A stretch of 64,000 nucleotides of DNA from NCBI GenBank assembly GCA_002733215.1, contig NVUY01000011.1, positions 1 to 64,000 of the forward strand. Reading direction: 5' to 3'. A model generated the notes under the pieces. The model did not search any database. It saw nothing but the letters and a program-made list of their open reading frames with translations, and was not told the origin of the DNA. The position numbers were made by a program, and so were the translations under genes. The DNA is from Sulfurovum sp. (GTDB lineage Bacteria > Campylobacterota > Campylobacteria > Campylobacterales > Sulfurovaceae). Of the stretch, positions 1-8,197 are shown one piece after another; position 1 is the first letter of the stretch; each line of letters begins with the position of its first letter.

Positions 1-98
1 AAGACATTGAAAAGCCGTATGCGGGAAATCCGCACGTACGGATTTGTGAGGGTCCTACCTACAACTGAAACTTTGGTTGAGGGGTAGTTCTACTCGAT
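1..98 (+). mobile_element. 3' end of a group II intron (domains V and VI)
   Basis: Bases 11-45 fold like bacterial group II intron domain V: an AAGCC...GG lower stem, a two-base bulge, a GCGG/CCGC upper stem and a GAAA-containing loop. Bases 55-87 form a domain VI-like hairpin (CTACC with GGTAG, CAAC with GTTG) with an unpaired A at 80 that could be the branch point. The tail TTCTACTCGAT at 88-98 resembles known bacterial intron ends, but the 3' splice site could lie anywhere from about 87 to 98. The G of the AGC triad (14) faces A42 rather than the usual pyrimidine, and the apical loop is one base short, so activity is uncertain. The reverse-transcriptase gene and 5' end would lie before the window. 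Confidence 0.75.
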
Positions 99-134
99 GC
101 TAAGAGTCAACAGCTCAATACGGGGAGTCACTAA

Positions 135-884
135 ATGCCGAGTCTTAAAAAACAATTATTGATCATCATCTTACTCAGCCAGTTTCTCTACTCTGCTACT
201 GCCGAACAGGTAGAACGCTATCTTAGCATTTCACAGGCAGAAGAAGAGCTCCTTCTTCTTGAGTCGCAGTTTTCACAGATGCAAAGTGGCTTTAGCCAAG
301 ACAGTAATGCTTCTGAAAACAAAACCTATGAAATGGAACTTATCTCGATTCGTTTTAGAGACTATATACAAAGCCATTTGAGTGAAAATGAGATGGATGA
401 AATTTTAAATAACTATAAAAATGTGATCTTCCTGCAATTTGTCTCTGCAAAAAATGATAATACCTTTGATCAAAATGTGACAGACACCTACATTAATACC
501 CTTAAGGAAGACCCGGAAGCAGAAGCACGCATGAAGCTTGTCGAAGAGATCAGTCAGAAGATCAACAACAAAGACGCCATGATACAAATGTTTGATGAAT
601 TGATGAAACCCCTTATGGAAAGTGCAAAAGGTGGTGATAAACTGGATGATACTGCTATGAAGCAACGCAGAGAAGCTTATATGAAAAGGATGATTGAATC
701 TTCAAGAAAAGAGACACTCTTTGCCACAAGAGAGTTTAGTATGGAAGAGTTGGATGCACTGCTTGAAATAGCAAAGACACCTGCCGTAAACCATGAGACC
801 AAAGCCGTTTTTGGTGCAACTGCCTATGCACTGCACGAATTTTTTCTCTCCATGGCCAGTCGTTATGACATTTCCAAACATTAA
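135..884 (+). CDS. secreted protein of unknown function
   Basis: A 249-residue protein with a clear signal peptide (basic MPSLKK, hydrophobic core, likely cleavage after SATA near residue 23), so it is probably periplasmic. The rest is mostly charged and helical. The C-terminal part (about 190-245) has an FSMEELDALLEIAKTP segment recalling the C-terminal helical motif of DUF2059-type proteins, but the match is weak. GGGGAG at 122-127 is a suitable ribosome binding site for ATG 135. The gene begins 36 bases after the group II intron tail and appears intact, so the intron lies upstream of it rather than inside it. Its stop is 11 bases before the next gene. Confidence 0.7.
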   Translation: MPSLKKQLLIIILLSQFLYSATAEQVERYLSISQAEEELLLLESQFSQMQSGFSQDSNASENKTYEMELISIRFRDYIQSHLSENEMDEILNNYKNVIFLQFVSAKNDNTFDQNVTDTYINTLKEDPEAEARMKLVEEISQKINNKDAMIQMFDELMKPLMESAKGGDKLDDTAMKQRREAYMKRMIESSRKETLFATREFSMEELDALLEIAKTPAVNHETKAVFGATAYALHEFFLSMASRYDISKH

Positions 885-895
885 GAAGAATAGCT

Positions 896-2662
896 ATGAA
901 TACAAGAATAAAAAACAACCCGCAGATTAACTTTACAGAGAAAGATTTCCTACCGACAACAAGAGCTGAAATGGACGCTTTAGGCTGGAAACAGTGTGAT
1001 ATCATACTTGTCTCCGGTGATGCCTACATAGACTCTCCTTTCATCGGTGTGGCGATGGTAGGTCGGATGTTAGAGCGTATGGGCTACAAAGTGGGGATGA
1101 TAGGACAGCCGGATGTAAAGTCAGATACAGATATTAAACGCCTTGGAGAGCCACGTCTTTACTGGGGTATAAGTGGTGGGTCTGTAGACTCTATGGTCTC
1201 CAACTACACCGCTACCAAAAAGTTCAGGAACTCAGATGACTATACACCCGGTGGTAAAAACAACAAACGCCCGGACCGTGCACTGAGTGTATACTGTAAC
1301 CTCATACGAAGACACTTTAAAAATACTGTACCCTTGGTACTTGGCGGCATAGAAGCCTCTTTACGGCGTGTAAGCCACTACGATTACTGGTCCAACAAGC
1401 TCAAAAAACCTATACTCTTTGACTCTAAAGCAGACATACTCATCTATGGTATGGGTGAGATAGCACTTGAACAGCTCAGCAGGGCACTGGAAGAGGGAAG
1501 AGATTACCGTGACATTCGTGGAGTTTGCTACATAGCCAAAGAAGCAAACTATGAGTACATACAGCTTCCTTCTCATGCAGACTGCCTGGAAGACAAAGAA
1601 AAATATATAGACCTTTTTGATGACTTTTATGACCACAATGACCCCATCTCGGCACGTGGACTTTGTCAGCCTGTAGATACACGCTTTCTCATACAAAATC
1701 CCCCCTGTGATTACTTGAACGAAACAGAAATGGATGAGAACTCAAACCTGCCGTTTACACGTGAGCTACACCCCTACTACGCCAAAGATGGTAAAGTCAA
1801 ATGTCTGGAGACCATTAAGTTTTCCATTATGACACATCATGGCTGCTGGGGTGAGTGTAATTTCTGTGCCATAGGAGTACATCAGGGACGTACCATTCGC
1901 ACACGTTCTGAAAAAAACATACTCCAGGAAGCCAAAGATTTTAATCAGTACAAAGACTACAAGGGTATCATCTCAGATGTGGGTGGACCTACAGCCAATA
2001 TGTATGGCTATGAATGTAACAAAAAATTAAAACTGGGTACCTGTGATCACCAGCGTTGTGTTGATGCCACACATTTATGCTCTTCTATGAAACCAGACCA
2101 CAGCCGAAACATCAACCTGCTTCGGCAAGTACGTCAGGTAGAAGGTGTACGCAAGGCTTTTGTAGCCTCCGGCGTACGCTATGACCTCATAACAAAAGAC
2201 AAAAAACATGGCTACTCTTATCTTAAAGAGATGGTAAAACACCACATTTCCGGGCAGATGAAAGTAGCACCTGAACATACAGAACAACATGTACTTGAAC
2301 TCATGGGTAAGCCCGGTAAACAAACACTGATAGACTTCAAGAAACTCTACGACAAACTGAACAAAGATATGGGTAAAAAGCAGTTTCTCACCTACTATCT
2401 CATCGCTGCACATCCGGGTTGTACGGAAAAAGACATGTACTCACTCAAAGACTTCACGACCAACGAACTACAGATGAATCCTGAACAGGCTCAAGTCTTT
2501 ACCCCTACGCCCAGTACCTACTCTGCAGTCATGTACTACACAGAGATGGATCCTAAAACACGTAAAAAGATTTTTGTAGAAAAAGATACCAAGCGTAAAG
2601 AGAAACAAAAAGCAATTGTGGTAAAGAAAGAAGATAAGTTTAAAAGTGGGTTTGCAAGTTAA
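896..2662 (+). CDS. YgiQ/UPF0313 family radical SAM protein
   Basis: A 588-residue radical SAM protein of the YgiQ (UPF0313) family. The iron-sulfur motif CWGECNFC (CxxxCxxC) lies near residue 318, after an N-terminal half with GDAYIDSPFIG and LGGIEASLRR typical of the family. Other cysteines cluster in the CNKKLKLGTCDHQRC region. The C-terminal portion contains QVFTPTPSTYSAVMYYT, also characteristic. The length is normal for the shorter members. The in vivo reaction of this family is not established. It may be cotranscribed with the secreted protein upstream (11-base gap) and the HAD phosphatase downstream (15-base gap). Confidence 0.93.
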   Translation: MNTRIKNNPQINFTEKDFLPTTRAEMDALGWKQCDIILVSGDAYIDSPFIGVAMVGRMLERMGYKVGMIGQPDVKSDTDIKRLGEPRLYWGISGGSVDSMVSNYTATKKFRNSDDYTPGGKNNKRPDRALSVYCNLIRRHFKNTVPLVLGGIEASLRRVSHYDYWSNKLKKPILFDSKADILIYGMGEIALEQLSRALEEGRDYRDIRGVCYIAKEANYEYIQLPSHADCLEDKEKYIDLFDDFYDHNDPISARGLCQPVDTRFLIQNPPCDYLNETEMDENSNLPFTRELHPYYAKDGKVKCLETIKFSIMTHHGCWGECNFCAIGVHQGRTIRTRSEKNILQEAKDFNQYKDYKGIISDVGGPTANMYGYECNKKLKLGTCDHQRCVDATHLCSSMKPDHSRNINLLRQVRQVEGVRKAFVASGVRYDLITKDKKHGYSYLKEMVKHHISGQMKVAPEHTEQHVLELMGKPGKQTLIDFKKLYDKLNKDMGKKQFLTYYLIAAHPGCTEKDMYSLKDFTTNELQMNPEQAQVFTPTPSTYSAVMYYTEMDPKTRKKIFVEKDTKRKEKQKAIVVKKEDKFKSGFAS

Positions 2663-2677
2663 ATGGAAAATAGATAA

Positions 2678-3523
2678 ATGCCTAACAGACCCATCTACAT
2701 TACCGACCTAGACCATACTTTTTTGCGTACAGATCAGAGCGTGAGTGATTTCTCTACCCAAGTATGGAACAACAGAAGCAAAGATGCCATACTCTCCGTA
2801 GCCACAGCAAGAAGTTACCAAAAAACCCATGATTTTCTGGACAACCTCCACCTGGATGCCCCTATGATACTGTTGGACGGTACCATGATCGTTTCTCCGG
2901 ATAAAAAGCTGATAGACCTGAAGACCATCAATAAAGCTTTGGGTGATGCCATCGTTGATGTGGGATTGGAGTTTGACATAGACCCTTTCATCATAGGACT
3001 CAAAGACATGCAGCTCAATGAAATTTTTTTATATCCGCGTAAACTCAACGAGCATCAGAAGTTTGTCCTAAAAGGATATAAAAATGATCCTCGTATGCAG
3101 TTCAATCCACAAAACAAAACAATGGAGTTGAACCTTAAAATCGTCTATTTTGGAGACTATGAAACTTTAAACCCACTGACCGTGAAACTCAAAGAGACAT
3201 TTGAAGACGCTATAGAATGTAAACTCTCTCCAGAAAAGTACTCAGAAGGCTATTTCCTTACTATCCTCCACCCGGATGGAGACAAAGCCCATGCCCTGCA
3301 AAAAGTGATGGACTACCTAGGTCGAGACCCTGCGGATGTCACCGTATTTGGTGACTCTGTGAATGATATAGGTATGTTTAAGCTTGCGGGCACTTCGGTA
3401 GCTGTTTCAAATGCACTTGAGGAAGTCAAAGCTATAGCGGATGTGGTACTGGAACATTCTAATGATGAAGATGGGGTTGCGAAGTATTTGGAAGGTATAA
3501 ACGAATTAAAAGATACTATTTAA
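2678..3523 (+). CDS. HAD superfamily hydrolase, Cof-like
   Basis: A 281-residue cytosolic HAD phosphatase of the Cof/sugar-phosphatase subfamily. Motif I is DLDHTFLRTD near residue 10 (nucleophile Asp with the second Asp two residues later). Motif II is probably SVATARS, and motif IV is FGDSVNDIGMF near residue 225. The large middle insertion (about 80-190) fits a type II cap. The substrate cannot be read from sequence. No strong ribosome binding site precedes ATG 2678, so it may depend on readthrough from the radical SAM gene 15 bases upstream. The stop codon lies inside a terminator hairpin. Confidence 0.85.
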   Translation: MPNRPIYITDLDHTFLRTDQSVSDFSTQVWNNRSKDAILSVATARSYQKTHDFLDNLHLDAPMILLDGTMIVSPDKKLIDLKTINKALGDAIVDVGLEFDIDPFIIGLKDMQLNEIFLYPRKLNEHQKFVLKGYKNDPRMQFNPQNKTMELNLKIVYFGDYETLNPLTVKLKETFEDAIECKLSPEKYSEGYFLTILHPDGDKAHALQKVMDYLGRDPADVTVFGDSVNDIGMFKLAGTSVAVSNALEEVKAIADVVLEHSNDEDGVAKYLEGINELKDTI

Positions 3524-3537
3524 TTCGTTTATTTTTG
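3499..3537 (+). terminator. Rho-independent terminator
   Basis: A perfect 12-bp stem, AAACGAATTAAA (3499-3510) with TTTAATTCGTTT (3519-3530), has an 8-base loop and is followed by ATTTTTG. It overlaps the end of the HAD gene. Because the next gene is convergent, it may act on both strands. Confidence 0.75.
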
Positions 3538-3547
3538 TTAGAAAGTC

Positions 3548-3949
3548 TTACCACTTTCTCACAAGTGCGTGACAGGTAACACATCTGTTTAACATTTGTT
3601 GAAAATTTATCAATACTACATCTTTATTGCCTTTATCAAAATCTTCTAATATTCCTGATGCCAACATATCCAATGCTTTTGTTTCTTTTACAGCATACTC
3701 TTTAGCATTAAATTTGATATCTTTATCATTTTCAATCACAAAAGAATCTATATTTTTTAATTCACTTCTGAGCGATGCAATACCTTTTTTTACTCTTCCT
3801 CTCTGATTGTATAAAAAACCTTTTTGGATCAATGCCATTGAAACTTCCAGGCTCTGCATTGTTTTATTCATTTCTACATTTACCTTTGCTGGCGCTGCCA
3901 TCAAAAGAACACTCCCTAACACTAGCGATACTAACAACATTTTTTTCAT
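3548..3949 (-). CDS. periplasmic c'-like cytochrome
   Basis: A 133-residue protein with a signal peptide (MKKMLLVSLVLGSVLLMAAPA) and one haem c motif, CVTCH, at residues 123-127 just before the C terminus. That placement and the helical body fit a cytochrome c'/c-556-like four-helix fold. It would be exported and haem-loaded in the periplasm. Its role is unknown; electron transfer or NO/CO binding are family possibilities. AGGAGA precedes the ATG. It is monocistronic, with a perfect FNR/CRP-type box upstream, which suggests control by oxygen, redox state or nitrosative stress. Confidence 0.82.
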   Translation of the reverse strand: MKKMLLVSLVLGSVLLMAAPAKVNVEMNKTMQSLEVSMALIQKGFLYNQRGRVKKGIASLRSELKNIDSFVIENDKDIKFNAKEYAVKETKALDMLASGILEDFDKGNKDVVLINFQQMLNRCVTCHALVRKW

Positions 3950-3980
3950 TTATTCTCCTTATATGTCATGTTCAATTACT

Positions 3981-4022
3981 ATTATATTGATAATAAACAA
4001 TAATTTTATTGATTTAAATCAA
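3981..4022 (-). promoter_or_regulatory. FNR/CRP-type box and -10 element upstream of the cytochrome gene
   Basis: TTGATTTAAATCAA at 4009-4022 matches the FNR consensus TTGAT-N4-ATCAA exactly. On the minus strand a TATAAT -10 lies at 3986-3981, which puts a start site near 3974. The box centre (4015.5) is then about 41.5 bases upstream, the usual position for class II activation. Which Crp/Fnr family member binds is inference. Confidence 0.65.
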
Positions 4023-4072
4023 AGAATTTAATATATTAGAATCATTAACGTTAAAATTGCTCATATTATTAT

Positions 4073-4741
4073 TTAGTAATTATTCATCAACTGGGCATTC
4101 AACAGTTCAAGTCTCTGTGGTGTACCAATATCAAGCCATTCACCTTCATACAATTCTCCTGTCACTTTTCCCTCTTTCATCGCTGCTCGAAGTAAAGGGG
4201 CCAATGCACTTTTACCATATGGTACACCCTCAAAGAGTTTTGGAGAATAGTAACCTATACCTGAAAAGGTATATTGCTTCACATCTACGACTCTTTGTCC
4301 ATCTAAAGCAAAATCACCCTCAGGGTTATGTTCAGGGTTGGGGACGAGAATCAAATGTGCCAAAATGCCATCTGCTAATTTTCTATGATACTGGAAATCA
4401 TAATCTGTAAAGATATCACCATTGAGTACTAAAAATGTTTCATCTCCCAGTAATGGCAAAGCCTTTACAATCCCCCCTGCACTTTCCAATGCACCTTCAT
4501 CCTGTTCATCTGAGTATCTAATATTCACTCCCCAGTAAGAACCGTCACCTAAAGCTTCAGATATCTGATACCCCAAATGTGCAATATTGATGACGATATT
4601 TTTAAAGTCATCATGTGCTAAACGTTCTATATGCCAAAGTATAAGGGGTATACCACCTACTTTAAGTAAGGGTTTTGGCGTGCTGTCAGTAAGTGGTCTC
4701 ATTCTTGTTCCTGATCCTGCGGCCAGTATCATGACTTTCAT
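4073..4741 (-). CDS. murU: N-acetylmuramate-1-phosphate uridylyltransferase (MurU-like)
   Basis: A 222-residue sugar-nucleotidyltransferase. It starts with the nucleotide-binding signature LAAGSGTRMRPLTDSTPKPLL (about residues 6-26) and contains VLNGDIFTD near residue 106, the metal-binding Asp region of this fold. Last gene of anmK-amgK-murU; its ATG overlaps the amgK stop as TAATG, so translation is probably coupled. In the known recycling route MurU joins MurNAc-1-phosphate to UTP to give UDP-MurNAc. The family is close to GlmU/RfbA-type enzymes; the specific call rests on size and the AnmK and AmgK neighbours. Confidence 0.82.
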   Translation of the reverse strand: MKVMILAAGSGTRMRPLTDSTPKPLLKVGGIPLILWHIERLAHDDFKNIVINIAHLGYQISEALGDGSYWGVNIRYSDEQDEGALESAGGIVKALPLLGDETFLVLNGDIFTDYDFQYHRKLADGILAHLILVPNPEHNPEGDFALDGQRVVDVKQYTFSGIGYYSPKLFEGVPYGKSALAPLLRAAMKEGKVTGELYEGEWLDIGTPQRLELLNAQLMNNY

Positions 4742-5721
4742 TAAAATATCCTCATGGTTGCCGGTGCGTCTTTAAACTCGCCATACTGAGACTTTAGCAA
4801 TGACATTAATGCATCTAACTCCGGGTACTTATAACCCACTTCTAAAACGTATTTCAAAGTTAAAGGAATATCCTTTAAATACTCTTTTTTTCCATCACGT
4901 AGTGCTAGTCTGGCAAAGATACCCAGTATCTTTATATGCCGTTGTAAGCCTGTAAAGTCAAACCAGCGCATAAACGTCTCATCATCTACATCCAAGCCTT
5001 TTAACTCTTTAAAGAGTAAGACAAGTCTTCTCAGTTCTCTGTCATCAAGCTTCACATAGACATCACGAAGGAGTGAGACCAAGTCATAGGTAAGTGCACC
5101 CTCTCTTGCATCTTGGAAATCGATGACCACTATCTCTTCATTAGAGTCTATCATCAAGTTACGTGAGTGGTAGTCACGATGTACAAAGTTGCCCTGAGGC
5201 TGGGCCAATACCTCTTTGCAAATGAGAGAAAAACTCTCTAATACCATACGTGCTTCCACACATTCAAGTGTAGCACCCAAATACTCTTTGAGATACCACT
5301 GAGTCATAAGATTCATCTCTTCAAGTAAAAAACTCTCGTCATAAGGTTCTAAGCCTTGAGAGGGCGTTTCTTGTACCTTAACGAGAGTTTCTACAGCTTT
5401 GTCAAAGTAAGGTCTGGCATCAAAACCTTCAACACATTTATCGAGCAAGTGTGTTGAACCAACATCCTCTAAGAAGATGAAACCTTTATGTTGTTCAAAA
5501 GACTTTATCTTTGGTATACGTACTTTTGCATCATTAAGCCTCATACTTATACCTATAAAGATGGGGACAATCTCTTTATTTTCAGAAGCATCCATCACGA
5601 TGCCACCAACATCATTTTCAAGACGATAGTAGCTTCGAGAACTTGCATCTCCATGTAGTGCATTAAGTTCTGGCTCTTCTATACCTAACCACTCTAACCA
5701 ACCTTTTAACTCATCATGCAT
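4741..5721 (-). CDS. amgK: cell-wall amino sugar kinase (AmgK-like phosphotransferase)
   Basis: A 326-residue APH-fold kinase. The catalytic loop is FVHRDYHSRNLM (about residues 178-189) and the metal-binding motif is VVIDFQDA about 15 residues later. In the known pathway AmgK phosphorylates N-acetylmuramic acid (and GlcNAc) at the anomeric carbon, feeding MurU. It overlaps anmK by 8 bases and ends in a TAATG overlap with murU, so the three are almost certainly one transcript. A different small-molecule kinase is possible, but AnmK and MurU on either side make the sugar kinase role the best reading. Confidence 0.82.
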   Translation of the reverse strand: MHDELKGWLEWLGIEEPELNALHGDASSRSYYRLENDVGGIVMDASENKEIVPIFIGISMRLNDAKVRIPKIKSFEQHKGFIFLEDVGSTHLLDKCVEGFDARPYFDKAVETLVKVQETPSQGLEPYDESFLLEEMNLMTQWYLKEYLGATLECVEARMVLESFSLICKEVLAQPQGNFVHRDYHSRNLMIDSNEEIVVIDFQDAREGALTYDLVSLLRDVYVKLDDRELRRLVLLFKELKGLDVDDETFMRWFDFTGLQRHIKILGIFARLALRDGKKEYLKDIPLTLKYVLEVGYKYPELDALMSLLKSQYGEFKDAPATMRIF

Positions 5722-6787
5722 ATATAGCTCCTAAAACTGCGTTGTCACTGGCTCCAGTGACATCTTTCAAATTTACTTTTTCTTGGTGTATTCGCTTATA
5801 TGCCAACCATGCAAAGGTCATCGCTTCGAGCATATCTGCATTGTTGGCAATGCCTACTTGAATATTTGGCATGAGTGCAGAGAGTCTCTCTACTAAAAAA
5901 ACATTCCTAGCCCCGCCGCCACAAAGCATGAGTATATCTTTGTTAAACTTCAATACTTCGTTAGAGATGCTCAAAGCTGTCAACTCAAGGAGTGTTCGCT
6001 GTACATCTTCCGGGCTGAACGTTGAATGTTGGTTACTAAGAAGATTTTGTAACCAAGCTTCATTAAATTTCTCACGTCCTGTACTTTTTGGGTAAGGTAA
6101 AGAGAAATAGTCATCATCCATCATCCTATCAAGAAGCCCATAGTCAACCTTTCCTGATCTTGCCCACGCACCATCTTTATCATAAGAGACATTTTCATGT
6201 TTCGCTATCCACATGTCCAACAGTACATTTCCACAGCCTGTATCATACCCTATGAGTTTCTCACCTAAAATAGTGATGTTTGCCATGCCCCCGATATTCA
6301 CGATAGATACAGAGTTATTAATATTATCAAATATAAATTCATGAAAAGCAGGAGCAAAAGGTGCACCCTGCCCACCAAGTGCAACATCTTTACGTCTGAA
6401 ATCTGAGACTACGGCTATGCCTGTTTTAGCAGCGACTATATTGGGATCACCTAACTGCATAGTAAATCCATCTTCAGGCTGATGCCATAAAGTCTGACCA
6501 TGTAAACCTATGGCTGTGATGCTTGAAACGTCTATGTTATCACGTATGAGCAAAGCACCCACAGCCTGAGTGAATAAAATCCCCAAACGATGGTCTAACT
6601 GCCCTACCTGCGCTAAGCTACTTTTACCTTCTATGATATTTAAAATATCAGTTTTTAGTTCTAATGACATGGGGTATTCTAAACTGTCAATAACTGTACA
6701 TGTGTCAGCATCTATCTCACAGAGTACAACATCTACACCATCTAGTGAAGTTCCTGACATGATACCAATATAGCGTTCTTTATTCAT
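5714..6787 (-). CDS. anmK: anhydro-N-acetylmuramic acid kinase
   Basis: A 357-residue kinase of the AnmK family. It has the N-terminal GIMSGTSLDGVDVVL motif, GLHGQTLWHQP near residue 95, a GGQGAPFAP segment, NIGGMANIT near 166 and a C-terminal CGGGARN. AnmK opens 1,6-anhydroMurNAc while phosphorylating it to MurNAc-6-phosphate in the cytosol, during recycling of cell-wall turnover products. It is the first gene of a three-gene minus-strand operon and is divergent from the aminotransferase, with about 207 bases between them. Its length is normal for the family. Confidence 0.95.
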   Translation of the reverse strand: MNKERYIGIMSGTSLDGVDVVLCEIDADTCTVIDSLEYPMSLELKTDILNIIEGKSSLAQVGQLDHRLGILFTQAVGALLIRDNIDVSSITAIGLHGQTLWHQPEDGFTMQLGDPNIVAAKTGIAVVSDFRRKDVALGGQGAPFAPAFHEFIFDNINNSVSIVNIGGMANITILGEKLIGYDTGCGNVLLDMWIAKHENVSYDKDGAWARSGKVDYGLLDRMMDDDYFSLPYPKSTGREKFNEAWLQNLLSNQHSTFSPEDVQRTLLELTALSISNEVLKFNKDILMLCGGGARNVFLVERLSALMPNIQVGIANNADMLEAMTFAWLAYKRIHQEKVNLKDVTGASDNAVLGAIYA

Positions 6788-6994
6788 TTATATATCTCTT
6801 TACAGTGTACCGATATGGACAATAATTCATCATCTGTTTACATAGTTTTATAGTATGAAGATTATACATACTTGCTGCTTAATATGGTTATAAACGTGAT
6901 GTTGTATCGAAGAAAACTAATAAATCAATATCGTAGAGTATTTGTATAAGTAAATTTCAACTATACTTCAACAAGTAAAACAAGTGAGGTAAAT

Positions 6995-8140
6995 ATGAAA
7001 CTAAGTAATCGAGCACAAAATATAGCACAATCTGAGATCAGAGCGATGTCTATCCTTTGTAACGAGAAAAGTGGACTCAATATGGCGCAAGGGCTTTGTG
7101 ACCTTGAAGTACCATTACCTGTTGTACAGGGTGCAAAAGAAGGGATTGACGATGGCAAGAATGTTTATACATCTGCCTACGGTAATTACAAGCTAAGGGC
7201 CGCCATAGCTAAGAAACAAAATGACTTTTATGCTCAAGGTGTTAGTGTAGACAATGTACTTGTAAGTCTAGGAGCAACCGGGGCTTTTTATGCTACTGCA
7301 ATGTCACTGCTCAATGAAGGTGATGAAGTCATCCTTTTTGAGCCATATTATGGCTATCATGTAGAAACACTCAAGTCCATAGGTTGTAAGATCAAATACA
7401 TAAGAACTGCCCCACCAGCGTATGAGATTGACTTTGAAAACCTTAAAAATCAAATATCTGAAGATACCAAAGCCATACTCATTTGTAATCCTTCAAACCC
7501 TAGTGGGAAAGTCTACACAAGAGAGGAACTGGAAAATCTCTCAGATATTATCAAGCAAAACGACTTATTTCTTTTTAGTGATGAGATATATGAGCATTTT
7601 ATCTATGATGGTCTTGAGTTCGTATCTGCTCTCAGTGTTGAAAGTTTAAAAAAAAGTACCGTTGTAATCTCTGGTTTTTCTAAGATATATTCTATCACAG
7701 GATGGAGACTGGGATATGCAATTACCAAAAAAGAGATCATCGATGCAGCCTCTGCCTTTAATGACCTTGTATACGTCTGCCCTCCTGCACCACTACAAAA
7801 TGGTGTATTAAAAGGACTGAATGAACTGCCAATGTCTTACTATACAAATGTAGCCAAAGAACATCAGATAAAAAGAGACAAATTCATCAAAGCACTCAAC
7901 GATGCAGGACTAGCTGCCGAATATGTTAAAGGTGCCTACTATGTACTGGCTGATATCTCCAAACTTGAAGGGGAAGATGATAAACAAAAGGTTATAACAC
8001 TTCTAGAAAAGACAGGTATCGCCGCTGTTCCAGCAAGGGCATTTTACCAAGACAGTGAAGGAATTAATCTGGCACGATTCTGTTTTTCTAAGAAAGAAGA
8101 AGAGCTTGATGAAGCTATTGAGAGATTGAAAAGTTTGTAG
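6995..8140 (+). CDS. class I/II pyridoxal-phosphate aminotransferase
   Basis: A 381-residue fold-type I aminotransferase. CNPSNPSGKVYT near residue 161 is the substrate/PLP pocket motif; SDEIYEHF near 190 carries the pyridine-binding Asp and Tyr; SGFSKIYSITGWRLGY near 224 contains the PLP Schiff-base Lys; NLARFCFS near the C terminus supplies the substrate carboxylate-binding Arg. GAGG lies 8-10 bases before ATG 6995. Substrate specificity cannot be assigned; aspartate-type or broad-range amino acid transamination is likely. It stands alone between a divergent operon and the convergent restriction-modification operon. Confidence 0.88.
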   Translation: MKLSNRAQNIAQSEIRAMSILCNEKSGLNMAQGLCDLEVPLPVVQGAKEGIDDGKNVYTSAYGNYKLRAAIAKKQNDFYAQGVSVDNVLVSLGATGAFYATAMSLLNEGDEVILFEPYYGYHVETLKSIGCKIKYIRTAPPAYEIDFENLKNQISEDTKAILICNPSNPSGKVYTREELENLSDIIKQNDLFLFSDEIYEHFIYDGLEFVSALSVESLKKSTVVISGFSKIYSITGWRLGYAITKKEIIDAASAFNDLVYVCPPAPLQNGVLKGLNELPMSYYTNVAKEHQIKRDKFIKALNDAGLAAEYVKGAYYVLADISKLEGEDDKQKVITLLEKTGIAAVPARAFYQDSEGINLARFCFSKKEEELDEAIERLKSL

Positions 8141-8197
8141 TCAATCTCATTTACACAGGTGTATTGAATTATTATACCTCTCAATATACCGGTCTAT

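Noticed and set aside
2678-3523. HAD phosphatase as the missing MupP of the MurNAc recycling pathway
   Set aside because: It has the larger Cof-type cap, lies on the other strand and is separated by the cytochrome gene, so the link is only speculative and was not used in its annotation.
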